DNA of 64,000 nt, from contig NZ_JAAKZI010000020.1 of NCBI RefSeq assembly GCF_011045165.1, positions 1-64,000 on the forward strand. Reading direction: 5' to 3'. This DNA comes from Arthrobacter silviterrae (GTDB lineage: Bacteria > Actinomycetota > Actinomycetes > Actinomycetales > Micrococcaceae). The notes under the pieces are model-generated. The model saw nothing but the letters and a program-made list of their open reading frames with translations, was not told where the DNA came from and made no database searches. The position numbers and the translations under genes are program-made. Below are positions 1-10,556 of this stretch, piece by piece (position 1 is the stretch's first letter; each line of letters opens with the position of its first letter).

Positions 1-144
1 CCCGCGGGCCGGTTCGCCCGGGCCGGTCCCGATCGCACGGCATCAGTTGCTGGGGGGACCTGCCCATCCAGGTTCCCGCCCCGCTCGAGCTGTGTCATGC
101 CATCACCGGCATTCGGCGGTGCAGGTCCTGCGACCTTCGCCGGT

Positions 145-296
145 CTGTGCCCGCAGGTGCTGCACCATCGAATGCTCCAGGGTGTCTGTGGCCGCAGGTG
201 CTGCACCATCGAATGCTGCAGGGTGCCTGTGCCCGCAGGTGCTGCACCATCGAATGCTGCAGGGTGTCTGTGCCCGCAGGAGCTGCACCATCGATG
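145..296. repeat. 41-bp tandem repeat, about 3.7 copies
   Basis: Four consecutive units begin at 145, 186, 227 and 268. Each starts CTGTGCCCGCAGG and contains TGCACCATCGAATGCT. The first three are full length and differ by single substitutions. The fourth diverges after TGCACCATCGATG. The period of 41 is not a multiple of three, so successive units would be read in different frames. That argues against a repeated peptide and for a noncoding minisatellite. It lies about 400 bp upstream of gltB. Confidence 0.9.
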
Positions 297-701
297 TGGA
301 TGTTGAATGATGGCGGAGCACCGATGGTCCCTGCCACTGCACGGTTGACCTGACTACGCTGAAATTCGCGCCGGAAGATGCCATTCATCAAATAATCTTA
401 CTGATCGTGCATATGATTTCATGATTCGAGATCGAAGTATTCTGTGGGTCAGGGTGGCTTATATAGTGGAAATCGCCGCGCAGACAGGCCCGCAACCACC
501 GTTGGGGGATGTTGTGCATTTGCACTACAGGAATACAGCCCGTGTGTATTTGCCACCAGTGCCGCCGGGACGGGCATGCAACCCGCCGGAGCACAACCGG
601 CATGCACCAACCAATACAGTTGCGCGGGAGATTGCCACCCGCAGACCGAGGGCCACCGCCGTCCCCATCCACCGTTCGACCAGGGGAAGGACTTCACCGT
701 C
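297..701 (+). promoter_or_regulatory. AT-rich leader upstream of gltB
   Basis: No convincing gene is visible here. The stretch 380-470 is markedly more AT-rich than its surroundings and holds a possible promoter, TTCTGT (440-445) and TATAGT (462-467) with a 16-base spacer. A short palindrome GTGCA-TT-TGCAC sits at 514-525. The gltB ribosome-binding site GGGGAAGG is at 683-690. The promoter call is weak. A long untranslated leader is inferred only from the distance to the start codon. Confidence 0.35.
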
Positions 702-3700
702 ATGACTCAGACTTCACCGCTCGCCCAGTCACCCTTCACGCGCTTTGCGCAGCTGCCCGCGCAGCAGGGGCTGTACCGGCCCGAGTCCGAAAAAGACGCC
801 TGCGGCCTGGCCATCGTCGCCACCTTGCGCGGCGAGCCCCGGCGTGACATTGTGCAAAGCGCCCTCGTGGCACTGCGCAACCTGGAGCACCGCGGCGCAG
901 TGGGCGCGGACGAAGGCACCGGCGACGGCGCCGGCATCCTCACACAGGTCCCCGATGCGTTTTTCCGCGCCGTGGTGGACTTTCCACTGCCCGCAGCCGG
1001 CAGCTACGCCGTCGGAACGGCCTTCCTCCCCACCGAGCCCAAGGACTTGGCAGCGACACGTGCCGGGCTGGAGGCGCTGGCCGAACGAGAAGGGCTGGAT
1101 GTCCTGGGCTGGCGCGAGGTGCCCATTGTGGCCGACCTGGTGGGGGCCAGCGCCCGGGCCTGCATGCCGCACTTCAGCCAGCTCTTTCTGGCGATCCGGC
1201 CCGGCAGCGAGGACGCGTCGAGAAAAGAAGTGAATGCGCTGGACGCAAAGGCCTTCCGCCTCCGCAAGCGCGCGCAGCACAAGTTCGGCGTGTACTTCCC
1301 CTCGCTGTCCTCCAAGACCCTTGTCTACAAGGGCATGCTGACCACCGCCCAGCTTGAACCGTTCTACCCCGACCTTTCGGATGCGCGCTTTGCCACCAAG
1401 CTGGCAGTGGTGCACTCGCGCTTCTCCACCAACACCTTCCCGTCATGGCCGCTGGCGCAGCCGTTCCGCACCATCGCCCACAACGGGGAAATCAACACGG
1501 TCAAGGGCAACCGCAACTGGATGCGGGCCCGCCAATCCACCATGTCCCACTCCCTGCTGGGCGACGCCCCTGAGGAACTGTTCCCGATCTGCACACCGGG
1601 GGCCTCCGACTCGGCATCCTTTGACGAAGTCGCGGAACTGCTGTGGCTGTCCGGCCGCCCCATCACCGAGGCCGTCATGATGATGATCCCGGAGGCGTGG
1701 GAAAACCACACCACCATGGACCCGGACCGCAGGGCCTTTTACGAATACCACTCCCTGATGATGGAGCCGTGGGACGGCCCGGCGGCCGTGTCCTTCACCG
1801 ACGGCACCCTGGTCGGAGCCACCCTGGACCGCAACGGCCTGCGCCCCTGCCGCTACTGGGTGACAGCGGACGGGCTGGTGGTCTTTGCCTCCGAAGTGGG
1901 CGTGCTGGACATCCCAGCGGAAAAGATCGTGGAAAAAGGCAGGGTGGCGCCGGGAAAGATGTTTGTTGTCGACACCGAGGCCGGCCGCCTGGTCCGCGAC
2001 GACGAGGTCAAGGCGCAGGCCGCCGCCAGCAGGCCCTGGGCCGACTGGGCCCGGGAAAACACCATCCGCCTCGCGGACCTGCCCGAGCGCGAGCACGTGG
2101 TCCACACCAGCGCCTCCGTCATCCACCGCCAGCGCACCTTCGGCTACACCACCGAGGAACTGAAAATCCTGCTCGGCCCCATGGCCCGCACCGGCGGCGA
2201 ACCCCTGGGCGCCATGGGCACCGACACGCCCGTCGCCGTGCTCTCCAAGCGCCCCCGCCTGCTCTTTGACTACTTTGTCCAGTCCTTTGCCCAGGTGACC
2301 AACCCGCCGCTGGACGCCATCCGCGAAGAACTGGTCACCTCGCTGAACACCGCCATCGGCCCGCAGGGCAACCTGCTCTCCCGCGCCAAGGTGGCCATGC
2401 CGCAGGTGGCCCTGACCTTCCCCGTCATCAACAATGACGAGCTCGCCAAGATCGCCAACATCGAAACCCCCCTGGCAGCCGACGGCACCGGCGGGGAGCG
2501 CATCGCCATGAAGGTGCGGGGCCTGTATAAGTTCGACGGCGGCGAGGCGGCCCTGCGCTCCCGGCTGACCGAAATCTGTGAGCAGGTTTCGGGGGCCATC
2601 AACAGGGGCGTGCAATATGTGGTGCTCTCGGACCGCGACTCCTCCGCTGCCTGGGCCCCGATCCCGTCCCTGCTGCTGCTCAGTGCCGTCCACCACCACC
2701 TGCTGCGCAGTGCCAACCGCACCAAGATCTCCCTGGTGGTGGAAGCCGGAGACGTCCGCGAGGTCCACCACGTTGCCGTCCTGATCGGCTTCGGCGCCGC
2801 GGCCGTCAACCCCTACCTCGCCATGGAATCCGTGGAGGAGCTGGTCCGCAGCGGCGACGTCGTGGGGGTCACCCCCGAACAATCCGTACACAACCTCATC
2901 AAGGGCCTGGGCAAGGGCGTCCTGAAGATCATGTCCAAGATGGGCATCTCCACCGTGGCCTCGTACTGCGGCGCCCAGACCTTCGAAGCGCTGGGACTGT
3001 CCCAGGAACTGGTCAACGACTACTTCACGGGCACCGTCTCCCAACTGGGAGGCGTGGGCCTGGACGTCATTGCCGCCGAGGTCACGGCCCGCCACACCCT
3101 GGCCTACCCCGTCGACGGCGTGGACGTGCCCCACCGCCCGCTGCTGGGCGGCGGCGAATACCAGTGGCGCCGCGACGGCGAACCGCACCTGTTCAACCCG
3201 GACACCGTGTTCCGACTGCAGCATGCCACCCGGGAACGCCGCTACGACATCTTCAAGAAATACACGCAGGGCATTGACGAGCAGGCCGGCAAGCTCATGA
3301 CCTTCCGCGGGCTGCTGAAGTTCCGCGACGGCCAGCGGCCACCGGTGCCGCTGGAGGAAGTGGAAGCAGTCAGCAGCATCGTCAAGCGCTTTTCCACCGG
3401 CGCCATGAGCTACGGCTCCATTTCCCAGGAAGCCCACGAGAACCTGGCCATTGCCATGAACCGGCTGGGCGCCAAGTCCAACACGGGCGAGGGCGGGGAG
3501 GACGTGGCCCGGCTGCTGGACCCGGAGCGCTGCTCCGCCATCAAGCAGGTGGCCTCCGGCCGCTTCGGCGTCACCAGCCTCTACCTGGCCAGCGCACAGG
3601 ACATCCAGATCAAGATGGCCCAGGGCGCCAAGCCCGGCGAGGGCGGGCAGCTCATGGCCAAAAAGGTCTACCCCTGGATCGCGGCCACCCGCCATTCGAC

Positions 3701-5315
3701 GCCCGGCGTCGGGCTGATTTCCCCGCCGCCGCACCATGACATCTACTCCATCGAGGACCTGGCCCAGCTGATCTACGACTGCAAGCGCGCCAACCCGGCC
3801 GCCCGGGTCCACGTCAAGCTCGTCTCCGAGATGGGGATCGGCACGGTCGCGAGCGGCGTGACCAAGGCCAAGGCCGACGTCGTGCTGGTTTCCGGGCACG
3901 ACGGCGGCACCGGCGCCAGCCCGCTGAACTCGCTCAAGCATGCCGGCATGCCGTGGGAACTGGGCCTCGCCGAGACCCAGCAGACGCTGCGCCTGAACGG
4001 GCTCCGCGACCGCGTGGTGGTGCAGGTGGACGGCCAGCTGAAAACCGGGCGCGACGTGGTGGTGGCTGCCCTGCTGGGTGCCGAGGAGTACGGCTTCGCC
4101 ACGGCCCCGCTGGTGGTTTCCGGCTGCGTCATGATGCGTGTGTGCCACCTGGACACCTGCCCCGTTGGCGTGGCCACGCAAAACCCGGAGCTGCGCCAGC
4201 GTTTCAGCGGCAAGCCGGAGTTTGTGGTCAACTTCTTTGAGTTCCTGGCCGAGGAGGTCAGGGAAATCCTGGCCGGGCTCGGGTTCCGCACGCTGGAGGA
4301 GGCCATCGGCCACGCGGACCTGCTGGACACGCGGGAAGCCGTGGACCACTGGAAAACGGCGGGCCTGGACCTTTCGCCCATCATGTCCGACGCCGGAGTG
4401 CCGGCAGGGACGCCGGTGCGCAACCTCACCACGCAAAACCATGAGCTGGACAAGCACTTCGACCAACAGCTGCTCACCATGGCGGCCGAGGCACTCAGCG
4501 ACCGCACGCCCGTCAAGATCAGCGTGCCGGTGGTCAACACCGACCGTTCCGTGGGCACGCTGCTGGGCTACCACGTCACGAAGGCGTTTGGCGTGAACGT
4601 GCTCGGGCCGGACACCATTGACGTCACCCTGACCGGCCAGGCCGGCCAGTCGCTGGGCGCGTTCATGCCGGCCGGCATCACACTGCGCCTCTTCGGCGAC
4701 GCCAACGACTACGTGGGCAAGGGCCTCTCCGGCGGGCGCATCACCGCCCAGCCGGACCGCGCCAGCTCCCTCGTGGCAGCCGATAACGTGATTGCCGGCA
4801 ATGTGATCGGTTACGGGGCCACCAGCGGGGAAATGTTCCTCCGCGGCCAGGTGGGCGAACGCTTCCTGGTCAGAAATTCCGGGGCCACCGCGGTCGTGGA
4901 AGGCATCGGCGACCACGGCTGCGAGTACATGACCGGCGGCCAGGCCCTCGTCATCGGGCCCACGGGACGCAACTTTGGCGCCGGCATGTCCGGCGGCACC
5001 GCCTATGTGCTGGACCTGGCCCGCAGCAACGTCAACACCACTGCCCTCGATTCGGGGGAGCTGTCCCTCATCCCGCTCGACGCCGAGGATGCAGACATTG
5101 TCCACGCGCTTTTGGCCCGGCACGTCGAGGAGACGGGCTCGGAGGTGGCCGCCGCGCTGCTGGCCGACTTCCCGGGCACGGTTGGGCGCCTGACAAAGGT
5201 CCTCCCGCGGGACTATGCAGCAGTTTTGGAAACCCGCTTGGCAGCAGCCGAGCTGGGCGAGGACCCCGACGGCGACGCCGTCTGGCACAAAATCTTGGAG
5301 GTAACCGGTGGCTGA
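702..5315 (+). CDS. gltB: Glutamate synthase (NADPH) large subunit
   Basis: Makes glutamate from glutamine and 2-oxoglutarate together with GltD. The protein is 1537 aa, normal for the alpha subunit. I start it at the ATG at 702, behind GGGGAAGG, although the frame is open further upstream. After a short propeptide, Cys34 in KDACGLAIV is the expected N-terminal nucleophile of the class II glutaminase domain (about 34-430). The central and FMN-binding synthase domains follow. Cys1142, Cys1148 and Cys1153 (C-x5-C-x4-C) fit the 3Fe-4S ligands. The C-terminal GXGXG beta-helix domain is intact. The stop overlaps the gltD start by 8 nt, which indicates translational coupling. Confidence 0.97.
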   Translation: MTQTSPLAQSPFTRFAQLPAQQGLYRPESEKDACGLAIVATLRGEPRRDIVQSALVALRNLEHRGAVGADEGTGDGAGILTQVPDAFFRAVVDFPLPAAGSYAVGTAFLPTEPKDLAATRAGLEALAEREGLDVLGWREVPIVADLVGASARACMPHFSQLFLAIRPGSEDASRKEVNALDAKAFRLRKRAQHKFGVYFPSLSSKTLVYKGMLTTAQLEPFYPDLSDARFATKLAVVHSRFSTNTFPSWPLAQPFRTIAHNGEINTVKGNRNWMRARQSTMSHSLLGDAPEELFPICTPGASDSASFDEVAELLWLSGRPITEAVMMMIPEAWENHTTMDPDRRAFYEYHSLMMEPWDGPAAVSFTDGTLVGATLDRNGLRPCRYWVTADGLVVFASEVGVLDIPAEKIVEKGRVAPGKMFVVDTEAGRLVRDDEVKAQAAASRPWADWARENTIRLADLPEREHVVHTSASVIHRQRTFGYTTEELKILLGPMARTGGEPLGAMGTDTPVAVLSKRPRLLFDYFVQSFAQVTNPPLDAIREELVTSLNTAIGPQGNLLSRAKVAMPQVALTFPVINNDELAKIANIETPLAADGTGGERIAMKVRGLYKFDGGEAALRSRLTEICEQVSGAINRGVQYVVLSDRDSSAAWAPIPSLLLLSAVHHHLLRSANRTKISLVVEAGDVREVHHVAVLIGFGAAAVNPYLAMESVEELVRSGDVVGVTPEQSVHNLIKGLGKGVLKIMSKMGISTVASYCGAQTFEALGLSQELVNDYFTGTVSQLGGVGLDVIAAEVTARHTLAYPVDGVDVPHRPLLGGGEYQWRRDGEPHLFNPDTVFRLQHATRERRYDIFKKYTQGIDEQAGKLMTFRGLLKFRDGQRPPVPLEEVEAVSSIVKRFSTGAMSYGSISQEAHENLAIAMNRLGAKSNTGEGGEDVARLLDPERCSAIKQVASGRFGVTSLYLASAQDIQIKMAQGAKPGEGGQLMAKKVYPWIAATRHSTPGVGLISPPPHHDIYSIEDLAQLIYDCKRANPAARVHVKLVSEMGIGTVASGVTKAKADVVLVSGHDGGTGASPLNSLKHAGMPWELGLAETQQTLRLNGLRDRVVVQVDGQLKTGRDVVVAALLGAEEYGFATAPLVVSGCVMMRVCHLDTCPVGVATQNPELRQRFSGKPEFVVNFFEFLAEEVREILAGLGFRTLEEAIGHADLLDTREAVDHWKTAGLDLSPIMSDAGVPAGTPVRNLTTQNHELDKHFDQQLLTMAAEALSDRTPVKISVPVVNTDRSVGTLLGYHVTKAFGVNVLGPDTIDVTLTGQAGQSLGAFMPAGITLRLFGDANDYVGKGLSGGRITAQPDRASSLVAADNVIAGNVIGYGATSGEMFLRGQVGERFLVRNSGATAVVEGIGDHGCEYMTGGQALVIGPTGRNFGAGMSGGTAYVLDLARSNVNTTALDSGELSLIPLDAEDADIVHALLARHVEETGSEVAAALLADFPGTVGRLTKVLPRDYAAVLETRLAAAELGEDPDGDAVWHKILEVTGG

Positions 5316-6762
5316 TCCCCGCGGTTTTTTGAAGAACCGGGAACGCATCACCCAGGCCAGGCGTCCCGTGCCGGTCCGCATCATGGACTGGAAGGAAGTG
5401 TACGAGAACCAGGACCACGAGGTGCTCAAGGGACAGGCCGGGCGGTGCATGGACTGCGGCGTGCCGTTCTGCCACCAGGGCTGCCCCCTGGGAAACCTGA
5501 TCCCGGAGTGGAATGACCTCACCTGGCGGGACAAGGGGGAGGAGGCAATCGAACGGCTGCATTCCACCAACAACTTCCCGGAATTCACCGGACGGCTGTG
5601 CCCGGCCCCGTGCGAGACCGCGTGCGTGCTGGGGATCAACCAGCCGGCTGTCACCATCAAGCAGGTGGAAGTTTCCATCATTGACGAGGCCTTCGCCCAG
5701 GACTGGGTGCACCCGCTCCCGCCGGCCAGGCTCACCGGCAAGACTGTCGCCGTCGTCGGTTCCGGCCCGGCCGGCATGGCCGCCGCCCAGCAGCTGACCC
5801 GCACCGGCCACACGGTGGCCGTGTACGAACGTGACGACAGGATCGGCGGGCTGCTGCGCTACGGCATCCCCGATTTCAAGCTGGAAAAGGACAAGCTCGA
5901 CAGGCGCCTGGAACAGATGAAGGCGGAGGGCACCCGCTTCCGCACCGGGGTGGAAGTGGGCAAGGACATCGGCTGGGACGAGCTGCGCCGCCGGTACGAC
6001 GCCGTCGTGGTGTGCACCGGTGCCACGGTGCCGCGGGACCTGCCCATCCCCGGCCGCCAGCTGGGCGGCGTCCACTTTGCCATGGAATACCTGGTGCAGT
6101 CCAACAAGGTGGTGGCCGGTGACACGGTGGCCGGCCAGATTGACGCCCGCGGCAAGCACGTGGTGATACTTGGCGGCGGCGACACCGGGGCGGACTGCCT
6201 CGGCACCGCCCACCGCCAGCAGGCTGCGTCCGTGACCACGCTCGCGATAGGCAAGCAGCCCCCCGTGGAACGCACCTCTGCCCAGCCGTGGCCCATGTTC
6301 CCGAACCTGTTCGAAGTGGCCAGCGCGCACGAAGAAGGCGGGGACCGCACCTACCTTGCCTCCACCGTGGAATTCCTCGGCGAGAACGGCCGGCTCACCG
6401 GGCTCAAGATAGCCGAAACCGAGTACGTGGACGGTCGCCGTGTGCCCAAGGTGGGCACGGAACGAATCATCCCTGCGGACCTGGTGTTCCTCTCGCTTGG
6501 TTTCACGGGCCCCGAAACGGCAGAGCTCACGCACCAGCTGCCGGTGGCGCTCAGCGCCCGGTCCACGGTGGAACGCGACGGCTACTACATGACCGCCAAG
6601 CCGGGCGTTTTCGCCGCCGGGGATGCCGGACGCGGGCAGTCGCTAATAGTCTGGGCCATCGCCGAAGGCCGTGCCTGCGCGGCTGCGGTGGACAAATTCC
6701 TCATGGGCGAGACATTCCTGCCCGCCCCCGTCTCACCCAGTGACTCCGCTATCAGTGTCTAG
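5308..6762 (+). CDS. gltD: Glutamate synthase (NADPH) small subunit
   Basis: The 484-aa beta subunit passes electrons from NADPH through FAD and iron-sulfur clusters to GltB. The N-terminal cysteine motifs [14 protein letters not shown] and CPAPCETAC supply the 4Fe-4S clusters. An FAD-binding Rossmann motif ([10 protein letters not shown]) lies near residue 150, a pyridine-nucleotide motif (GGGDTGADC) near residue 290, and the C-terminal FAD motif [11 protein letters not shown] near residue 430. The start is GTG at 5308, preceded at 5 nt by GGAGGT (5297-5302) inside the end of gltB. No terminator is obvious before pyk. Confidence 0.96.
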   Translation: MADPRGFLKNRERITQARRPVPVRIMDWKEVYENQDHEVLKGQAGRCMDCGVPFCHQGCPLGNLIPEWNDLTWRDKGEEAIERLHSTNNFPEFTGRLCPAPCETACVLGINQPAVTIKQVEVSIIDEAFAQDWVHPLPPARLTGKTVAVVGSGPAGMAAAQQLTRTGHTVAVYERDDRIGGLLRYGIPDFKLEKDKLDRRLEQMKAEGTRFRTGVEVGKDIGWDELRRRYDAVVVCTGATVPRDLPIPGRQLGGVHFAMEYLVQSNKVVAGDTVAGQIDARGKHVVILGGGDTGADCLGTAHRQQAASVTTLAIGKQPPVERTSAQPWPMFPNLFEVASAHEEGGDRTYLASTVEFLGENGRLTGLKIAETEYVDGRRVPKVGTERIIPADLVFLSLGFTGPETAELTHQLPVALSARSTVERDGYYMTAKPGVFAAGDAGRGQSLIVWAIAEGRACAAAVDKFLMGETFLPAPVSPSDSAISV

Positions 6763-6831
6763 GGCCGACCCGCTAGGCTGGACGCAGGACACTAGATTTC
6801 CACTGTCAAACACACCACTTAGGTAGGTAAA

Positions 6832-8316
6832 TTGAGACGCGCAAAAATTGTGGCGACTTTTGGGCCGGCAATCGCCAGCTTTGAGAACACACTTGCGGTA
6901 CTGGATGCAGGGGTCAACGTGGCCCGCATGAACATGAGCCACGGCGACTACGCCGTGCACCAAATCACTTACGACAACGTCCGCAAGGCTTCCGAGCAGC
7001 TGGGCAAGACCGTGGCCATCATGGCCGACCTCCAGGGTCCGAAGATCCGCCTGGGCCGCTTCGAAAACGGCACCGGTTACGAACTGGCCGTGGGCGACGT
7101 CTTCACCATCACCACCGAGGACGTGCCCGGCACCAAGGACATCTGCTCCACCACGCTCAAGTCCCTGACGGAAGACGTCAAGCCCGGCGACATCCTGCTG
7201 ATCGATGACGGCAAGGTCTCCGTCCGCGCCACCGCCGTTGACGCCGTCAAGGTGGTCACAGAGGTGACGGTGCCCGGGAAGGTTTCCAACAACAAGGGCA
7301 TCAACCTGCCCGGCGTGGCCGTGAACGTCCCCGCCCTGAGCGAAAAAGATGAGGCGGACCTCCGCTGGGCCCTGGCCTGCGGCGTGGACCTGGTGGCCCT
7401 CTCCTTCGTGCGAGACGCGGCCGACATCACGCGCGTGCACGAGATCATGGACGAGGAAGGCCGCCGCGTGCCGGTCATCGCCAAGATCGAGAAGCCGCAG
7501 GCCGTTGACAACCTTGAGGCCATAGTTGATGCGTTTGACGCCATCATGGTGGCCCGCGGTGACCTGGGCGTGGAACTTCCCCTTGAGGACGTCCCGCTGG
7601 TGCAGAAGCGGTGCGTGGAAATTGCCCGCCGCTGGGCCAAGCCCGTCATTGTGGCCACCCAGGTGCTTGAATCCATGATCGAGAACCCGCGCCCCACCCG
7701 TGCCGAGGCCTCCGACTGCGCCAACGCCGTCCTGGACGGTGCGGACGCCGTCATGCTGTCCGGCGAAACCAGCGTTGGCGCATTCCCGATCGAAACTGTC
7801 AAGGTCATGGCCCGCATCATTGAGGCGGCCGAAAAGGACGGGCTCAAGCGCATCCCGCCGCTGGGCACCAACCCGAAGACCCGCGGCGGCGTCATCACGG
7901 CCGCTGCCGTGCAGATCGCCACGCAGCTTGACGCGAAGTACATTGCCACGTTCACGCAGTCCGGCGACTCCGCACGCCGCCTGTCCCGCCTGCGTCCGGC
8001 ACACCCGATCTTCGGGTTCACGCCCGTGGAGCAGGTCCGCAACCAGCTGGCGCTGACCTGGGGCGTGGAGCCCGTGCTGGTGCCCACCGTGCCGCACACC
8101 GACGCCATGACGGCCCAGGTGGACCGCAAGCTGCTGGAAAAGGGACTGGTGGAGGACGGCGACCTCGTCGTCATCGCCGCCGGTTCCCCTCCCGGACAGT
8201 CCGGCACCACCAACCTCGTCAAGGTCCACCGTGTCGGGGACGTCGCCGACCTGGGCCTGGCCGAGTCCGGCGCCAACAACAACCGGGAAAAAGTTGGCCC
8301 CTGGCCCACCAAGTAA
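6832..8316 (+). CDS. pyk: Pyruvate kinase
   Basis: Converts phosphoenolpyruvate and ADP to pyruvate and ATP, the last step of glycolysis. The 494-aa length is typical. The start is TTG at 6832, read MRRAKIVATFGPA, behind AGGTAGG. The N-terminal catalytic loop (NMSHGDY), the metal-binding active-site segment MVARGDLGVELP and the C-terminal allosteric domain with TQSGDSARRLSR are all present. It is followed by a strong hairpin at 8341-8373, so it is probably the last gene of its transcript. Confidence 0.96.
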   Translation: MRRAKIVATFGPAIASFENTLAVLDAGVNVARMNMSHGDYAVHQITYDNVRKASEQLGKTVAIMADLQGPKIRLGRFENGTGYELAVGDVFTITTEDVPGTKDICSTTLKSLTEDVKPGDILLIDDGKVSVRATAVDAVKVVTEVTVPGKVSNNKGINLPGVAVNVPALSEKDEADLRWALACGVDLVALSFVRDAADITRVHEIMDEEGRRVPVIAKIEKPQAVDNLEAIVDAFDAIMVARGDLGVELPLEDVPLVQKRCVEIARRWAKPVIVATQVLESMIENPRPTRAEASDCANAVLDGADAVMLSGETSVGAFPIETVKVMARIIEAAEKDGLKRIPPLGTNPKTRGGVITAAAVQIATQLDAKYIATFTQSGDSARRLSRLRPAHPIFGFTPVEQVRNQLALTWGVEPVLVPTVPHTDAMTAQVDRKLLEKGLVEDGDLVVIAAGSPPGQSGTTNLVKVHRVGDVADLGLAESGANNNREKVGPWPTK

Positions 8317-8340
8317 GCTGAGCCAGCCATCCCCAAAGCA

Positions 8341-8380
8341 CGACGGCGGCACCCATGGCGGGTGCCGCCGTCGCGCTTTA
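8341..8380 (+). terminator. Rho-independent-type terminator after pyk
   Basis: Perfect 14-bp inverted repeat, CGACGGCGGCACCC (8341-8354) and GGGTGCCGCCGTCG (8360-8373), with a 5-nt loop, followed by CGCTTTA. It begins 24 nt after the pyk stop. The same stem recurs at 28065 and, in a variant form, at 10433. Confidence 0.85.
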
Positions 8381-8384
8381 ACCG

Positions 8385-8421
8385 GTGGTCGAGCAGCGAG
8401 CCCTGCGAGCGCGTCGAGACC
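8385..8421. repeat. REP-like intergenic element GGTCGAG...CGAGACC
   Basis: Starts TGGTCGAGC and ends GTCGAGACC, with a GCGAG-rich centre, directly after the pyk terminator. A related, longer element occupies 10477-10553 and a short piece, GGTCGAGACAC, lies near 11493. Imperfect palindromes of this sort in intergenic positions suggest a dispersed repeat family. Family membership would need a genome-wide count. Confidence 0.5.
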
Positions 8422-8553
8422 CCGTCCGGCGGCCGAAGTTATCCACAGGCACCCCAAAATTCCGGACTTTGATCTGCCGTGATGGGCTACTGTTTCCACC
8501 ATCCCCGGAAGCGGAGTGCCGGGGATCCTTAGTGGAAACTCAGGCCGGGGGCG

Positions 8554-10428
8554 ATGGACATGCGGGTCGGAAAATTGATCGTGGGAGCGTGCCTGGCTTG
8601 TGCCGGGTTGCTGGCAGCGCTGGCGCCGGCGGCCGTTGCCGTCCCGGGTGAGCAGGGGGCCGCGGTAGAGGTGGTGGAGCCGGGCCCGGCCCCCGTAGCC
8701 TTGAAGGCGGGGCCCGACGGGAAGAGTTTTTGGGAGCTGACGGTGAAGGGCGGGGGAGCCTACATCGCTTCCTGGGAGCGCTCAACCGGGATCTGGGCTA
8801 CACCTGAAGAAGCCGGGGCAGCGTTGACTGGGATGTACGACTGCCGGAACAAGGCGGTCATGAAGTTCGTCGACCAATTCCCCACTTACCAGGCGTTCAA
8901 CGCTTCCCCGGGAGTCAAGGATGAGGCCGGCAAGGTGTCGTTCGTGGATCCCGCCACGGTCAAGGCGATGGAGAAGTGCCTGAAGGATTCGTCCATCAGC
9001 TCGGACCAGGTCAAATACGTGAAGGAGAAGACAACGGCGGGAAAGGCGACCGGAACGGTGGCCATCCAGATTCCGGCCGCGCTGACAGGGCCCGGCACCC
9101 ACGAGCTGTTTATCGCTAAATACGCCCTGCTGGCCAGCGGCAACCCTGCTTGTCCGAGTAAAACCTGGGCGCCCGGTCCGGACACGATGGGTGGGGCGGT
9201 GGGTGGCATGTGCAACCCCTCGCTCCAGGACATCAAAAAATTCACTGTGACGATCCCGCGCGAGGCTTCGGCAACTGTGCTGGGCGGCCCGGTTGCCGCG
9301 GCGGGCACGTGGTTCGAACCCAGCGCCTACAGCAACGCGCGGCCGCTGGACGTGGGTGCAACATCAGGAACTGTCGGCGCAACTGTGGCAGGCCTGTGGC
9401 CGGCGGCCGTTCCGGCGCTGGTGCTGGGCGTGGGCCTGGCCCTGCTGCTGGCCGTTCCGACTGCCCTGCTGTCAGCCGTGGCCGGCAGGCGGACGGGCCG
9501 CCTGGCGGGCGCAGTCCGCATCGTGGTGCCCGTGGCGGGGCCGCCTGTTGGCGGAGTGTCACGGCGCCGTTGGTGGAGCACCCGCACGCTGGGCATGGTG
9601 CACGGCCCGCTCGCGTTCCTGGTCCTCGTTGCCTGTTCGGCACTGGCCGCCGTCGGGCAACCCGGATTCGGCTGGAATGGTGGATCCGCGCGCCTGGCGT
9701 TGTCCTTCCTGGCGGCGTTCCTGCTGCTGAACTATGGATCCATGGTTTTCCGGTGGGCCATTGCTCGCCGCCACCGCCGCGGCAGTTTCCCCAGGGTCGC
9801 CGCCCGGCCCATCTACGTGGTGGTGCTGCTGGCCTCCCTGGCCGCGGCACGGGTTGTTGGCCTCGAACCTGCCCTCGTCTTTGGCGCAGTCCTCGCCATC
9901 GACTACAGCCTCAACACGGAGGAAGCAGGTCCCCGCAGGCCGGCGCTGGCTGCAATTGCGGGCAACCTCTTCTTGGCCGTGATGGGCTTCGCCGCCTGGG
10001 CCGGTTACAGCTTCCTTGCCGCCAACCACGTTGAAACATTCATCCGGTGGGGCGAGATCCAGCCGGACAGGGTGGCTGCCGTCAACGATGCAGCCGGGAT
10101 GGTGACGGTCGCAGCGGGGGAGTTCCTGGCCGTCATCGCCACCGTGGCCATTGCGGCCCTGCCCGTCACGTTGTTGCCGTTCGCTCCTTTTGAGGGGGCG
10201 CTACTGTGGGCATGGCGCCGGGGTGCCTGGCTACTCACGTACGCAGTTGCCGCTGCCGTCTTCAGTTTCGTGCTGGTGCCGTGGCCCGGATCCGTGGGAG
10301 CCATGGAAGGTCCCATTAATGCATGGCTTGGGCTGCATGCCGGCTACGCCGTCCTGGCCGGAGTGTTGTGGGCCATGATGGTGCTCCCGGTCCGGGGAAG
10401 GGGCGTGCCGTCCCCTGACCCCAGCTAA
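8554..10428 (+). CDS. Exported multi-pass membrane protein of unknown function
   Basis: The 624-aa product has a signal peptide at about 1-30 (hydrophobic core LIVGACLACAGLLAAL, then AVAVPGEQG). An extracytoplasmic domain of roughly 240 residues follows, with cysteines in MYDCRNK, KCLKD, PACPSK and MCNPS that could form disulfides. The remainder has about eight hydrophobic helices, with a conserved-looking LPFAPFEGALLWAW segment near the end. I do not recognise a family. The start is the ATG at 8554 behind GGCCGGGGG; the ATG at 8560 is an alternative. It is monocistronic between two hairpins. Confidence 0.8.
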   Translation: MDMRVGKLIVGACLACAGLLAALAPAAVAVPGEQGAAVEVVEPGPAPVALKAGPDGKSFWELTVKGGGAYIASWERSTGIWATPEEAGAALTGMYDCRNKAVMKFVDQFPTYQAFNASPGVKDEAGKVSFVDPATVKAMEKCLKDSSISSDQVKYVKEKTTAGKATGTVAIQIPAALTGPGTHELFIAKYALLASGNPACPSKTWAPGPDTMGGAVGGMCNPSLQDIKKFTVTIPREASATVLGGPVAAAGTWFEPSAYSNARPLDVGATSGTVGATVAGLWPAAVPALVLGVGLALLLAVPTALLSAVAGRRTGRLAGAVRIVVPVAGPPVGGVSRRRWWSTRTLGMVHGPLAFLVLVACSALAAVGQPGFGWNGGSARLALSFLAAFLLLNYGSMVFRWAIARRHRRGSFPRVAARPIYVVVLLASLAAARVVGLEPALVFGAVLAIDYSLNTEEAGPRRPALAAIAGNLFLAVMGFAAWAGYSFLAANHVETFIRWGEIQPDRVAAVNDAAGMVTVAAGEFLAVIATVAIAALPVTLLPFAPFEGALLWAWRRGAWLLTYAVAAAVFSFVLVPWPGSVGAMEGPINAWLGLHAGYAVLAGVLWAMMVLPVRGRGVPSPDPS

Positions 10429-10432
10429 AGCG

Positions 10433-10465
10433 CGACGCCGGCACCCAAGGCGGGCGCCGGCGTCG
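10433..10465 (+). terminator. Terminator hairpin after the 8554-10428 gene
   Basis: Inverted repeat CGACGCCGGC (10433-10442) and GCCGGCGTCG (10456-10465) beginning 5 nt after the stop codon, followed by TTGGTT. It is a sequence variant of the stem used after pyk. Confidence 0.75.
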
Positions 10466-10476
10466 TTGGTTAACGC

Positions 10477-10553
10477 TGGTCGAGCCTGGGCCCACGGCCG
10501 CGAGGGTCCCGCTGCGAGCTTGCGAGCAGTGGGAGCGGCTGGGGAGCGAGACC
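10477..10553. repeat. Long REP-like element between convergent genes
   Basis: Begins TGGTCGAGCC and ends GCGAGACC, framing GC-rich inner palindromes such as the GCTGCGAGCTTGCGAGCAG stretch. It fills the gap between the membrane-protein terminator and the end of pdtaR, which is transcribed towards it. It resembles the shorter element at 8385. Confidence 0.45.
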
Positions 10554-10556
10554 GGC

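Noticed and set aside
145-296. CRISPR array
   Set aside because: The 41-bp units are directly adjacent with no unique spacers, and no cas genes are present, so it is a simple tandem repeat.
311-701. Riboswitch upstream of gltB
   Set aside because: I could not match the leader to a known glutamine, glycine or other riboswitch core; only short dyads are visible.
1443-5813. A 1456-codon open frame antisense to gltB and gltD
   Set aside because: Long antisense frames are common in GC-rich DNA opposite strongly biased codons. The translation is low-complexity and His/Gly/Val-rich, with no family similarity, while the sense frame is an unambiguous GltB.
8554-10428. Site-2-protease-like membrane protein
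   Set aside because: The segment LPFAPFEGALLW loosely recalls a G-x-x-x-DG region, but no HExxH metal motif exists in any helix.
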